In this document: piece after piece, positions 10,018 to 20,997 of the stretch | How the letters are laid out: each line of letters begins with the position of its first letter | How positions within the stretch are numbered: the first letter of the stretch is position 1 | Origin: Ichthyophis bannanicus | Taxonomy: Eukaryota > Chordata > Amphibia > Gymnophiona > Ichthyophiidae | DNA: 64,000 nucleotides | NCBI GenBank assembly: GCA_033557465.1 | Contig: CM066037.1 | Span: 202,491,156-202,555,155 of the forward strand | Reading direction: 5' to 3' | The notes under the pieces: model-generated | Told to the model about the DNA's origin: nothing | What the model saw: the letters and a program-made list of their open reading frames with translations, nothing else | Database searches by the model: none | Program-made: the position numbers and the translations under genes

Positions 10018-12480
10018 AACATAAGATATACCATAATGGGTCAGACCAAAGTCCATTAAGCCCAGTATCCTGTTTCCAACAGTAGCCAATCTAGGTCACA
10101 AGTAACTAGCAGTTTCCCCAAAAGACACAGGTTCCACAATGCTTATATTGGGTCAAGCAGGGGATGTCCCGGGTCCCCTATAATAATGGTTTATGGACCT
10201 TTCCTCCAGGAACTTGTCCAAAACTTTTTAAAATCCGGCTACACTAACAGCTTTTACTACATCCTCCGGTAACAAATTCCAGAGTTTGATTACATGTTGA
10301 GTGAAAAAATATTTTCTCTTTTTAGTCTTAAATAGGTTAACCTGTAGCTTTATTGCATGTCCCCTAGTCTTTATATATTTTAATGGCGTAAACAATCGAT
10401 CTATGTTTACCCGTTCCACTCCATTCATTAATTTATAGACCTCTATCATATCTCCCCTCAGCCGTCTCTTTTCCAGGATGAAGAGCCCTAACCTTTTTAG
10501 CCTCTCTTCATAGAGGTATCCTTCCATCCCCTTTACCATTTTGGTGGCTCTTCTCTGTACCTTTTTCTAAAAACACTATATCCTTTTTAAGATATGGCGA
10601 CCAGAATTGCACACAATATTCAGGGAGCGGTTGCGCCATGGAACGATACAGAGGCATTATAATATCCTTTGTCTTATTCTCCATTCCTTTCCTTATGATA
10701 CCTAGCTTTCTATTTGCTCTCTTGGCCGCTGCTGCACACTGGGTAGAAGGTTTCAACAAGTTATCCATGACGACGCCTAAACCTTTTTCCTGGGTGGTGG
10801 TTCCTAATGTGGAACCGTGCATCGTGTAACCTTTCCAAGGTGCATAACTTTGCACTTGTCCACATTAAATTTCATCTGCCATTTGGATGCCCAGTCTTCC
10901 AATTTATCAAGGTCTTCTTGCAATTTTACACAATCCTCATTGGTTTTAACAACTTTGAATAATTATGTCATCATCAAATTTTAATGAGAACACAGAACAG
11001 CGAGTGGTGATGGTGGTCACGAGTGCTTTATTGTATCAAAGGGGCTCCGTCACCACTCGCTGTTCTGTGTTCTCTTGAACGTATTTGCAAGGGGTTTGCT
11101 CCCTTTGTGTTTTGCTTATCACCAAATTTGATTACCTGACTTATTATTCCCATTTCCAGGTCATTTACGAATATGTTAAAAAGCAGGGGACCCAGCACAG
11201 ATCCCTGGGGTACTCCACTATTCACCTTTCTACATTGGAAAAATTGGCCATTTAGCCCTACTATCTGCTTTCTATCTTTTAACCAGTTCCTGATCCACAA
11301 TAGTACACTGCCTCCTATCCCATGACTTTTTAATTTCGCCAAACGTTTCTCATAAGGGACATTATTAAAGGCTTTCTGAAAAACCAGATACAATATAATC
11401 AACTGACTCACCTTTGTCTATCTGTTTATTCACATCTTCAAAAAAAAAAAAAGATTAGTAGGACAAGAACTTCCTTGGCTAAAGCCATGTTGGCTGTCTC
11501 CCATTAAGCCATGACTATCTACATGTTCAGTAATTTTGTTCTTTATAATGGTTTCTAACATTTTTCCCAGTACTGATGTCAGGATCACCGGTCTGTAGTT
11601 TCCCAGATCACCTCTGGAACCCTTTTTAAAAATTGGTGTTACATTGGTCATCCTCCAATCTTCAGGTATTACAGATGATTTTAATGATAGTTCACAGATT
11701 ACTAATAGTAGGTCTACAATCTCATATTTCAGTTCTTTCAGCACCCTTGGATATATACCATCTGGTCATTTAGTGCTATATATTTTAACTCTCCCATCTT
11801 ATTTTTTAGACTTCTAGCATTTGCATAGATGCATTTTAGAGGCTGTATTTTACTCATATTAATCTGGCTATTGGTAGGCAGGGGTAATTTGGAATCTTTA
11901 AACTCTGTCTGCTCTGTACTCAAGGGCATTTGGGCTACTTTTGTCTTTATTTGTACCTCTCTGCTGATATGCCCTAACTTCAATCTTTTGCTAGCAGTTT
12001 CCCCAAAAGACACAGGTTCCACAATTCAAGGATACATTGTTTCGAACCATGAGCTCTAGGGCGACTGTCAGCTCTCCCCTATTATCTAGTTTAAAAGCTG
12101 CTCTATCTCCTTTTTAAAGGTTAATGCCAGCAGCCTGGTTTCATCCCGGTTAAGGTGGAACCCATCCCTTTGGAAAAGCCCCTCCTTTCCCCAGAATGTT
12201 CCCCAGTTCCTAACTAATCTGAAACCCTCTTCCTTGCACCATCATCTCATCCACGCATTGCGATTCCGGAGCTCTGCCTTCCTTTTGGGTCCTGCACGTG
12301 GAACGGGAAGCATTTCTGAGAATGCTACCCTGGGAGTTCTGGACTTCAACTTCCTACCTAAAAGCCTAAATTAGCATCCAGAACCTCCCTACCACACTTT
12401 CCTATGTCACTGGTACCAACATGTACCAAGGCAGCAGACTCCTCCCCAGCACTATCTATGACCCCCCACAATTCATCTCC
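10018..12480 (-). mobile_element. CR1/Jockey-group LINE, 3'-complete, eroded
   Basis: On the minus strand, from 12480 downwards: remnants of an SGNH-hydrolase-like ORF1 (HVGTSDIGK near 12415), the start of ORF2, RT fingers (11430-11744: EDWRMTNVTPIFKKGSRGD, NYRPVILTSV), RT palm (11028-11411: FQKAFNNVPYEK, SGVPQGSVLGPLLFNIFVN), the C-terminal domain (10508-10855: GVVMDNLLKPSTQCAAAAK) and the end (10228-10539: RLKRLGLFILEKRRLRGDMI). The 3' UTR ends at ATAAGAACATAAG. Endonuclease sequence is missing between about 11760 and 12000. It splits the L2 fragment, so it is younger than that. Confidence 0.85.
10982..11117. mobile_element. 136-bp insert with 25-bp perfect inverted repeat
   Basis: The arms 10986-11010 and 11050-11074 are exact reverse complements, each beginning GAGAACACAGAACAGCGAG on its own strand. 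The insert interrupts the CR1-like RT exactly at its FADD motif. Flanking 12-bp copies ATCATCAAATTT (10970-10981) and ATCACCAAATTT (11118-11129) look like a target duplication. Removing the insert and one copy restores the LINE sequence. I do not recognise the family. The minus strand contains AATAAA between the arms. Confidence 0.7.
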
Positions 12481-12670
12481 CTATTCAATGCAACCATTCC
12501 CATTAAGAATGAAGCAAAGTAAGGTAAGTCACTTAACCCTCCATTGCCTCAAAAAATCCAAGTTATCAATGTCCCTGTTTAATGTACATTACCAAGTTTA
12601 AGTTTCAATGTAAACCGCTTTGATTGAAATGAAAAAGCGGTATATAAAACCTGTTAAATAAATAAATAAA
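12481..12670 (+). repeat. SINE fragment with L2-type 3' tail
   Basis: 12522-12546 matches the TAAGTCACTTAACCCTCCA body also seen in the SINE at 24506-24730. The 3' end has GTAAACCGC (12610-12618), GCGGTATAT (12637-12645) and TAAATAAATAAATAAA. The tRNA head is missing, so the copy is 5'-truncated. Confidence 0.65.
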
Positions 12671-13530
12671 GTACCAGTGTGTAACTTTGGACTGGAACCT
12701 GAACTTCCAAACTCATATTAACAAGACTATCAGAAGTGCATACCATAAGATGGCCATCATAAGAAGGCTCAAACCACTCCTTAGTCAAGATCAGTTTAGA
12801 ACTGTCTGCCAAGCTGTAATCACGCCCATACTGGATTACTGCAACACATGGATTACCCAAACAGACAATTCAACCTCTACAGATGGTGCAAACGCCTGCT
12901 GCCTGCATCATCACCGGACCATCAAAACACCAACATAACACTCCCCTGCTGAGCCACCTTCATTGGCTTCTGATCGCCTCCAGTATCAAATTCAATACAG
13001 CTCTTAACATATCCAGCACAACTTATCCCCTGACAAGAGTCTTATCAACATGAACATAAGCACAAGACCCAGATGATGTAACAGAGTGGACACCATTCAG
13101 ACCCCTAGCATTTAGTATAAAACCACCCAATCCACATCTGCAAGAGCACTGTCACTAGCAGCACCAGTCCTCTAGAACTCCCTTCCAGAGGACCTGAGAG
13201 CCACCTCTGATGCCAAAGACCAGAAAGAAACTCAAAATCCACCTCTTCACAGAACACTATGGAGCCGTCACTTAATGCGCTACTCCCTCTCCCCCCATAG
13301 ACACCCCTCCCCGACAAAATCAGCTGCCTCAACTCATGACATTGTCTTGTAAATACTGTATATATGCCTCTTTGTAAATAAGTTACTACCAAGAACCTCC
13401 CACATGTCCCCCCATCCCACACGACTATGTAATGTATAACTGCCATGAATCAAGTTTATCATGTAAACTGCTTTGGTTATAAGATAAGGCAGTATACAAA
13501 ACCTGTTAAATAAATAATGAAATAAATAAA
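12671..13530 (+). pseudogene. L2-like LINE fragment, right part with 3' tail
   Basis: Continues the fragment of 9731-10017. Translation shows LDWNLNFQTHINKTIRSAYH, IIRRLKPLLSQDQFRTVCQA and PILDYCNTWIT, the C-terminal domain of L2-like RT proteins, followed by degraded C-terminal sequence. The 3' tail has a degenerate hairpin (TAAACTGC / GCAGTATAC, about 13463-13497) and TAAATAAATAATGAAA-type repeats. Confidence 0.82.
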
Positions 13531-13540
13531 TAATGAAATC

Positions 13541-13755
13541 CTGTCCAACAGTTCTTGATCAAACACCAAATTGAGCAAGTTTGTCAGCCTCCATACTCAC
13601 CTGACCTCACACACTGTGACTTTTTATTGTCTCCAAAACTGAAATTACCACTGAAAGGAAGGAGAATCGACGACTTGGAGACCATTAAGCAAAATTCAAC
13701 ACAGCAGCTTCACAGCATAAAGAAAGAGGTATTTCAAAATTGTTTCCAGCAGTAA
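13541..13755 (+). pseudogene. mariner transposase, C-terminal third
   Basis: Reads QPPYSPDLTHCDFLLSPKLK, the third catalytic Asp motif of mariner (YSPDL), then PLKGRRIDDLETI and EVFQNCFQQ. It joins the N-terminal part ending near 9730 once the nested LINEs are removed. The usual Ala-Pro after YSPDL is Thr-His. Confidence 0.88.
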
Positions 13756-13881
13756 CAGGGTGACTGGAGTAAATGTGTTTTTAGCGGAAGGGGATTATTT
13801 TGAAGGAGAATGAGTGCAATAACTGTCAGTGTTATACTTCTTGTGTTATTATACAAATCTCAATATGTTTTGATCATACCT

Positions 13882-14963
13882 TGTAGATAGAGTACTGGCC
13901 TTTACCCTAATCTTCCTGTGACACCAGAACTACCACCCCTAATTGCAAGAGCTGATCCAGCGTGGTTTCTACCTCTTGTCTCTTGCCCAGAGCCTAGCAG
14001 AGAAAAACAACAGCAGCACTTGCGATATGATATTCTTGAAGGACTATCAAAAGAGACTGCTACTGCTGGAAAGAAATCTTCACTTGTATTTCTTTACTTC
14101 TGGAAAATTCTCTAAATCTTGGGGAAAAGAGAATTCTTTGAGCTAAAGTTGATAAATCTGTGTATTAGAATCCAGTGTATTTGCTAAGTCACTCAGGGCT
14201 CGGTAGCCCCAGAGAGCTCTTAATTTAAATTTAAACCTCAAGTCAGTAGCCCCAGAGAGTTTTTAATTTATATTAAATTAGAGTATAACTTAGCATAGAA
14301 GGAAGAATATGATAAATATTCTTTGAATAGAAAGGTCTAGACACCTTTACAAAGAGGCCTTCCAGTTAGGAGGCAAAAGACCACTGAAACTGTTTTAAAT
14401 AGGTGTTAAAGTCAAGTGACAGGTCAAAGGGGCAATTTGAAAGGCTCCCTCTATCAAACCAAAGGCTGTGTGAACCATCCAGGAAATTCTAACAGATTAC
14501 CTTAGAAGCACAGGTCAGGGCACTGTGTAACAAGCCAGTTTTTACTGAATGTTCTTTCCTTCCCACCAACTCCAGGCATAATATTAGCTTTATAGGTTCT
14601 TAAACCTATTAAAGAGGAAGAAGTGGTCAAATTCACTTCAGGTTCAGTTGGTTATTCTCACCAGGAAAAGATTGATTAATCTTGTGGTGAACTAAGTCCC
14701 TTAAACTTATTAAGTACAGTTGTATCAGTACAAATATCCCTAGCAACTTTAAGCAAATAGACGACTTAAATAGTTAAACAAATTCTTAAAACTGAGATGC
14801 ACAGAGCGGCCCAGCACCGAGATGGGGCTATCCAGTCTTTTGCACTGAGTGTTACATGTACAATTTTCTCCCAGTTGGTGAGGGGTCTCACATATGCACC
14901 AGGTACAAGGAGCTCTTTGCCCTCAAGGAACAAGTCTTATCTCTAGAGGCTAGAGGAGCAGAC
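13882..14963. other. unassigned intronic DNA
   Basis: A 65- to 68-codon frame near 13918-14146 has no recognisable family. A short imperfect duplication (GTAGCCCCAGAGAG near 14203 and 14247, each followed by TTAATTTA) is the only structure seen. Confidence 0.5.
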
Positions 14964-15258
14964 TTATTTATTTATTTAAAATTTCTTATATACTGCCTTT
15001 CATGATATCAAGGCGGTTTACATTGAACAAACTGAAATTACATTGAACAGGGCATTATAACTTGGAGATAACCCTCCATTGCCCATGTTCCCTGTTAAAT
15101 AGTTAAGTGGCTTGCCCAAGACCACAAGGAGCACCTGTGGGACTAGAAACCCCAGTCCTTCCGGCCCAAAGTTGCTGTCCTCTAGTGGGATTCGAACCCC
15201 CGACCTTCCGGCCTGAGGTAACTTGCCCCAACCACTAGGCCACTCCTCCCTCCAACAT
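14964..15258 (-). repeat. tRNA-derived SINE with L2-type tail, near complete
   Basis: On the minus strand: A box TGGCCTAGTGGTTGGG and B box GGTTCGAATCC (about 15185-15245). A body with CTTGGGCAAGCCACTTAAC follows, then the tail AACCGCC...GCAGTATATAAG and TAAATAAATAAATAA. The head makes it pol III transcribable in principle. The tail hairpin matches the L2-like LINEs, the likely source of its mobilisation machinery. Nothing indicates a functional tRNA. Confidence 0.82.
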
Positions 15259-15609
15259 GACTTAGAGGACATAAGGAAGACAGAGAGGTATATAGACAAG
15301 ACCTACAGGAATGCAGTACTGAAATTCCACCTCCAGTCTGGCAGTCTCTTAGTTGCCATAGAGGAGAGAGACTGTGTGAAAGGAGAGCATCACTTCTGGT
15401 GTGGCGAGAAGTGATCTTGTAGCTAGAACCTGTTCTCCAGGTGATGTAAAACCCTCTCACACCAAGGAGCTTTCTCCAGGGCCATGTGCCCATGAGGGAA
15501 GGATTAGGACAATTCAGCCATTAGGCATGTACATAGCTAGGTGGCTGTTGGCATGAGGATTGCCTGGTAACCTGCCTGCCTGGTGAGAAGGTGGCAGACC
15601 TCATGCACC

Positions 15610-15990
15610 ACCTACACAAGGTTTTAGATAGTGCTGGGGAAGAGTCTTCTGTCTTGGTACATGTTGGTACCAAAAGTGTGGGAGGGAGGTTCTGGAGGCC
15701 AAATTTAGATCTTTAAGTAGGAAATTCAAAATCCAAACTTCCAAGGTGACACTCTCCGAAATGCTTCCTGTTCCACATTCAGGACACAAAAGGCAGGCAG
15801 AGCTCCGGAGTCTCAATGGGTGGATGAGGCGATCATACAAAGAAGAGGGCTTTGGATTTGTTACGAACTGGGCAACATTCTGGAGAAGGGAGGGAGTTTT
15901 TCAAAGAGATGGGCTCCACCTTAACCAAGATGGTACCAGGCTGATGGCATTAATCTTTAAAAAGGAGACAGAGAAGCTTTTAAATTAGAT
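15610..15990 (+). pseudogene. CR1-like ORF1, SGNH-hydrolase-like (esterase) remnant
   Basis: Codons near 15650 read LVHVGTK, a mutated HVGTND block, and the open frame 15746-15988 contains PHSGHKRQAELRSLNGWMRR, GFGFVTNWATFW and RDGLHLNQDGTRLMA. The last has the DxxH pair typical of SGNH hydrolases, a domain known in CR1-type ORF1 proteins. Frameshifts and stops separate the pieces. Its cellular role in retrotransposition is not settled; lipid esterase activity has been proposed for the family. Confidence 0.72.
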
Positions 15991-16240
15991 ATTAGGGGAA
16001 AGCCGAGAGTCACCCAAGAATGCATAGTTCGGAAGGATATATCCTTGAAGGATACTAGCAAAAGAGGGAAATTAGGGCATCTCGACAGAGAGGTTCCAAT
16101 AAAGATAAAAGTAACTCAGATGCCCTTAAGTACAGAGCTGAAAGATTCCAAATTACCTCATCAACTGATAACCAGATTAATATGAATACAATACAACTTC
16201 TAAAACGTTTGTATGCAAATGCTAGAAGTCTAAAAATAAG

Positions 16241-16810
16241 ATGGGAGAGCTAGAATATATAGCACTAAATAAAAGGTCAGATATGATTGGCATCTCAGAG
16301 ACCTGGTGGAAGGAGAACCACCAGTGGGACACTGTGATATCTGGCTACAGACTATATCACAATGATAGGGTAGATAAAATTGGTGGAGGGGCTGTGCTCT
16401 ATGTTAGAGAGGGCATTAAGTCACACAGGATTAAAGTTTAGCAGGAAACAAAATACACTGTAGAATCTCTATGGATAGAAATCCCGTGTAAAAAGGGGAA
16501 GGCGATGGCAGTGGGTGTATACTACCGACCACCTGGCCAGAATAAACAGATGGATGATGACATGCTAAGAGAAATCAGGGAAGCTAACAAACGTTACAAC
16601 ACAGTAATAATGGGCGATTTCAATTACCCCAGTATTAACTGGATCAATGTCACTGCAGGACATGTTAGGGTGATAAAGTTTCTAAATGAAATAAATGACT
16701 GCTTCTTGGAGCAGCTGGTTTGTGAACAGACAGGAGGGGAAGCTATTCAGGACCTAGTCCTCAGTGGAACACATTATCTGGTGCAAGGGTGTTGGGCCCC
16801 TTGGCAATAG
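16241..16810 (+). pseudogene. CR1-like ORF2 endonuclease, broken
   Basis: MGELEYIALNKRSDMIGISE followed by TWW is the N-terminal catalytic Glu region of apurinic-like endonucleases. Next come GGGAVLYVREGI, a stop at 16441, then GVYYRPPGQ and IMGDFNYPSINW (catalytic Asp/Asn). The SDH motif follows near 16810 in a shifted frame. Confidence 0.82.
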
Positions 16811-17315
16811 TGATCATATCATGATCAAGTTTCATTTAATAAATGGAAGGAGGACGTCAAGGAAATCCACAGTACTACCTTTTAACTTTCAAAAGGGAGA
16901 CTATGAAAAAAAAAGAGAAAAATAGTTAAGAAAAAACTAAGAGGAGCAGCTGCAAATGGTTAAAGATTTACATCAAGCATGGGCGTTGTTTAAAAATACT
17001 ATCTATCTTCGATGCCCAGACGGATCTATTCCACACTTTAAAAAAAGTGGAAGGAAGGCCAAAAAATTGACAACATGTTTAATGGCAAGGTCAGAGAGGC
17101 TGTTGTAGCCAAAAAAGCATCTTTCAGGAAATGGTAAAAGGAGCCAAATGACGAAAACGGGAAACAACATAAGCACTGGCAAGTTAGATGCAAGGTACCA
17201 ATAGGGCAGGCAAAGAGAGAATTTGAAAAAAAGCTTGCCATGGAAGCAAAAACGAATAATAAAAACATTTTCATGTACATTAGTAGGAAAAAACCTGTGA
17301 GAGTCAGTTGGACCA

Positions 17316-18045
17316 TTGGATGATAGAAGGGTAAAAGGGGCACCAAGGAAGTACAAGGCCATAGTGGAGAGATTGAACAGATTCTTTGCTTCAGTCTTTA
17401 CTGAAGATGATATACGGAAATTATCCATGCCTGAAATGGTATTTATAGATGAAATATCAGAAGAACTGAAAGAAATATTGATAAACCGGGAAGATATATT
17501 ACAAGAATTTGATAAACTTAGAAGTACTAAATCACCTGGCCCAGATGGTAGGCATCCAAGGGTGTTGAAAGAACTGAAATATGAGATTGCAGACCTACTA
17601 TTAGTAAGCTGTGAACTATCATTAAAATTATCTGTAGTACCTGAAGCTTGGAGATTGGCCAATGTAACGCCAATTTTTAAAAAGGGTTCCAGGGGTGATC
17701 CGGGAAACTACAGACCGGTGAGCCTGACATCAGTACCGGGCAAAATTGCAGAAACCATTATAAAGAATAAAATTACTGAACATGTACATATTATAGTTTA
17801 ATCGGAGAAAGTCAACATGGATCTAGCCAAGGAAAGCCTTGTCTTACTAATCTGTCATATTTTTTTGAAGGTGTGAATAAACAGGTAGACAAAGGTGAGC
17901 CAGTTTATATAGTGCACCTGGTTTTTCAGAAAGCCTTTGACAAGGTCCCTCATGAGAGACTTTTGGCGAAATTAAAAAGTCATGGGATTGGAGGCAGTGA
18001 ACTATTGTGGATCAGGAACTGGTTAAAAGATAGAAAGCAGAGAGC
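17316..18045 (+). pseudogene. CR1-like ORF2 reverse transcriptase, truncated
   Basis: Shows KSPGPDGRHPRVLKELKYEI, VTPIFKKGSRGDPGNYRPVS and LTSVPGKI, then after a frameshift HLVFQKAFDKVPHERLLAKL and GIGGSELLWIRNWLKDRKQR. The last segment holds the first catalytic motif, with the usual Asp replaced (LVFQKAF). The YADD half is absent because of the junction at 18045. Confidence 0.88.
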
Positions 18046-19074
18046 CACCTGTTTCCAGAGCCACCTGCAAGTAATAATGCACTCCCCAGCCATTCAGACT
18101 GGCATCCATGGCTACTTCGATCCAATTGGGCTGCTCCAGCAAAACTCCCTTCACCAAATTGCTCTCCTGCAGCCACCCCTGCAACTCCATCTTTGTACTC
18201 CCCGGGCACTGAAGCCTGCGAGATAATGAGCGGTGCTGTGGTGACCATCTCAAGAGCAATGCTCTCTGCAGAGGCCACATATGAAATCTCGCCCAGCGTA
18301 CGAAGTCCAGCACTGCCGCCATCAGTCCGAGCATCTCTAGGTATTGCCATGCCGACGGCCTCCCCATCCATAGAAACTGCCGCAACAGGGTCGGGAGTTT
18401 GAGGATGCGCTCCTTCGCCAGTGAGAACAATCCAGCTGCAGTAATTGAACTGGGCTCCCAGGTAAATCAACTGTTGGGACGGGACCAACTTGCTCTTTGC
18501 CAAGTTGACCATCCACCCCAAACTCTGCAAAAGGCTATTACCTTCTGTGTCACTTGCTGACTTAGGCCCTTGTCTTGGCCCAAATGAGCCAATCGTCCAA
18601 TTATGGATGAATGAGGGCACCCTGCTTCCTCAGGGCTACTGCTGCCACTACCATCACCTTGGTGAAAATCTGAGGAGCTGTCGCCAGTGCAAAGGGCAGC
18701 GCAACGTTGCAAATGTGAGCAAGCATTGATGCTCTGGGAGTATCAGAATATGGAGATATGCCTCGGTCAAGTCTAGGGCACGGCTACCATAACAAATCGC
18801 AACGTTTCCATGCGGAACCATGGGACCTGCAATGTGCGTTGACATGCTTGAGGTCAAAGATAGTTCCCTCCTTTTTGGGCACTACGAATATATCGAGTAT
18901 CAACCGAAGCCGCACTGGCCTGGTGGCACAGGAACCACTGCCTCTAGGGCCAGCAGGTGCTGCAATATCCTGTGGACCACTTGACGTTTGCCTGGAGCCA
19001 TGCACAGAGACAGTATGAAGGCATCCCGAAGAGGATGCTGAAACTCTAAAGTGTACCACAACAGATAACCTCAA
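18046..19074 (-). pseudogene. DIRS-2 reverse transcriptase/RNase H remnant
   Basis: Pieces in several frames: LILDIFVVPKKEGTIFDLKH (RT fingers), ALDLTEAYLHILILPEHQC (first catalytic Asp), LAKSKLVPSQQLIYLGAQF (thumb-side motif shared with DIRS RT) and VAMDASLNGWGVHYY (RNase H first Asp). Order and spacing fit DIRS, but frameshifts are frequent. Confidence 0.75.
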
Positions 19075-19208
19075 GGACCCACTGATCCAAGGTTATTTGG
19101 ACCCAGGAGTGGTAGAAGTGCTGAAGGCGCCCCCTGATGTGCTCTAACGGCCCCTGGGCCCTCTTCGTTTCATTGTGGCTTTTTGGCAGCTCCAGAGGCC
19201 CCTCTACC

Positions 19209-20472
19209 TCAAAAAGACTGTCCCCTGAATGGGGAAACACCCTCACTGCAAAGGGGGAAATCAAGTGGCTCAAAAATGACAAAAGTTCCTGGCTCCTCCC
19301 GTGATGATGCCAACTGCCCTTTGCCCACATGAGGCTTGTCTTCTGGTAACTTGCCCCCTTTTAACTCTCCTAGGTCCTTGTCCAGCTCTTTCAGTGGCTC
19401 ACCAAACAGCAGCTTACCCTTAATGGGCAGTTTGCTCAAACAGACCTTGGAGGAAACATCAGCTGACCAGTTTCTTAACCAGAGAAATCTGCAAGCGGTG
19501 ACAACCAATGACATACTCTTGGACGAGGAACGTACTAAGTCATAACAAAAGTCAGACAAACAGGATGTGGCTGACTCCAGCTTAGAGATCTCCACCAGAT
19601 CCGTGATCGAGCCCTGGAGAAGCCCAGGCAGTGCCTGCACCCAATGTATGCAGGCTCTGGCCACATAAGCTTCATAAATGGAAGCTTGCAGCGATAAGGC
19701 GATGACCTCAAAAGCCTGCCTCAAAAGTGCCTCCAACCGGCAATCTTGCGAGTCCCTGAGGGCCATACCACCCTCCATTGGAATCGTGGTCTTCTTGGTC
19801 AATGCAGAGACCACTGAACCCACCTTGGGGGTCCAAAACAGATCTTTCTCTGTTGACAGAATAGGATAGAGACAAGCCACCTCCCAGCCTCGGGGATTTC
19901 CCACTCTGCCTCTATCATCTGCATGATAGCCTTATGGACAGGGAAGGAATTTTGTGGCACCCACATGCCCTGCAGAAGAGGGTCCTTTAAGAGCACCCCA
20001 TCTTGTGGTGTTCTAAAAGAGAGGTTCAATGCTGCCAGCAATTGCAAAATCAGTGACATGAGCTCTTCCTTACAGAAAACCCTCACAATTCTAGGGTCCT
20101 CCCCTGGAGAAGGTTCCTCTTCCGCCAAGCCAAGGCTGCCTAGGTCATCCTTGGAGATGGAAGGGCCCTCTCCAGCATCCTCTGCCTCCAAGGTGTTTTC
20201 TCCCCCTATATCTTCCCCCCTTGCTTACCTCCGTGAGGCGCAAATATGCTTCACCGTGCCCTCCTCTCCCCCGGGGGATCAGGGGACGCTTAGGAGCTAC
20301 AGTCTTCTCAACAGGAAGTAATGCCTCCAATTCCTACCCTTTCTCTAATCTATAGGCTCTGTGAAGGAACAGTACAAACTCTGGAGAAAACGCACCCTTC
20401 CCCCAAAGGGCTACCTCTGGCCCCCTGGGATTCCTGGCTCCCCGTTCCTTGTTCTAAGGCCGAAAGCCTGGC
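19209..20472 (-). pseudogene. DIRS-2 Gag-like remnant
   Basis: The frames 19209-19904 and 19799-20191 carry ALLRQAFEVIALSLQASIYE, ARACIHWVQALPGLLQGSIT and QDGVLLKDPLLQGMWVPQNS. A related copy of the middle segment lies at 25457-25678 (LQAAVFSAYLCRVCLYWVQQ). I do not see the zinc cluster of the other DIRS Gag proteins. Assignment to Gag rests on position upstream of the RT. Confidence 0.55.
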
Positions 20473-20489
20473 CAGTGCCACAGACGTGA
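20473..20489. repeat. 17-bp target site duplication, left copy
   Basis: CAGTGCCACAGACGTGA, repeated exactly at 22932-22948 around the fold-back element. Confidence 0.9.
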
Positions 20490-20997
20490 GATCACAAGGA
20501 GCGAGAGAGAGGTGTGATGACACAGATGCTTGATCCAAGAAGTTTTATTAAAGTTCCCCAACGCGTTTCGGCGGAACACCTTCCTCAGGGGGTATCAAAC
20601 TGACAAAAATAACATAAATAGAATTATACATTAAAACGTATTAAAAACAAATAAGTAAAAATGAACAAGATTAACAAAAATAACACGGGCATGGATAGAG
20701 GGTAAAAACAAAGGTGGTTGTGTAATACACGAATGGTAATCAAAATATATCTATCAACTCATACATAAATGATATGTGTAAACACTCCAAGTTAAAAAAG
20801 ACGCAGGGCAGAGAGGCATAAAACCAAAATGAAAACAAATAAAAATAAAAACAAATACAAGTCAAATAGCGGATGATATTCACTAATGCGGATCATGAAA
20901 AGGTAGTCTGTATATTGAAATGTGACAGACGTTCACCTTTGGCCCGACTGTGCTAGGGCCATGTGGATAAACAGCATTAAGCTGCAAACATAAACAT
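20490..20997 (+). repeat. fold-back element, left arm
   Basis: Inverted copy of 22384-22892 with only scattered differences by eye, e.g. AGGTGTTCCGCC versus AGGCGTTCCGCC on the motif strand. Confidence 0.9.
20556..20593 (-). ncRNA. hammerhead-ribozyme-like motif (left arm)
   Basis: The minus strand reads CCCC, CTGAGGA, AGGTGTTCCGCC, GAAAC, GCGTT, GGGG. CUGANGA and GAAA flank a short stem (GGUG/CGCC with one G-U pair). Terminal CCCC/GGGG can pair as stem I, and the palindrome ACGCGT could form stem III in a dimer. Catalysis is not shown by the sequence. Confidence 0.55.

Larger units (their letters stand above)
8792..13881 (+). mobile_element. mariner DNA transposon, split by nested LINEs
   Basis: The outer parts 8792-9730 and 13541-13881 together make one mariner. 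The ends share an inverted motif (TGATCAAAA near 8799-8807; TTTTGATCA near 13868-13876). The 3.8 kb in between is an L2 fragment itself split by a CR1-like LINE. The exact TIR edges and TA target sites are too eroded to place confidently. Confidence 0.8.
15259..18045 (+). mobile_element. CR1/Jockey-group LINE, truncated at 18045
   Basis: Contains ORF1 (15259-15990), a gap, the ORF2 endonuclease (16241-16810) and RT (17316-18045). The RT stops abruptly at KDRKQR where the sequence jumps to minus-strand DIRS-2. It is the same family as the minus-strand copy at 10018-12480, whose ORF1 region aligns to 15620-16140. Confidence 0.85.

Noticed and set aside
13918..14146. 65- to 68-codon frames as a possible exon
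   Set aside because: No splice-site support and no recognisable protein family. Not part of BRMS1L.
14964..15258. Possible tRNA gene from clear A and B boxes
   Set aside because: No acceptor stem or cloverleaf. It continues into a SINE body and LINE-type tail.
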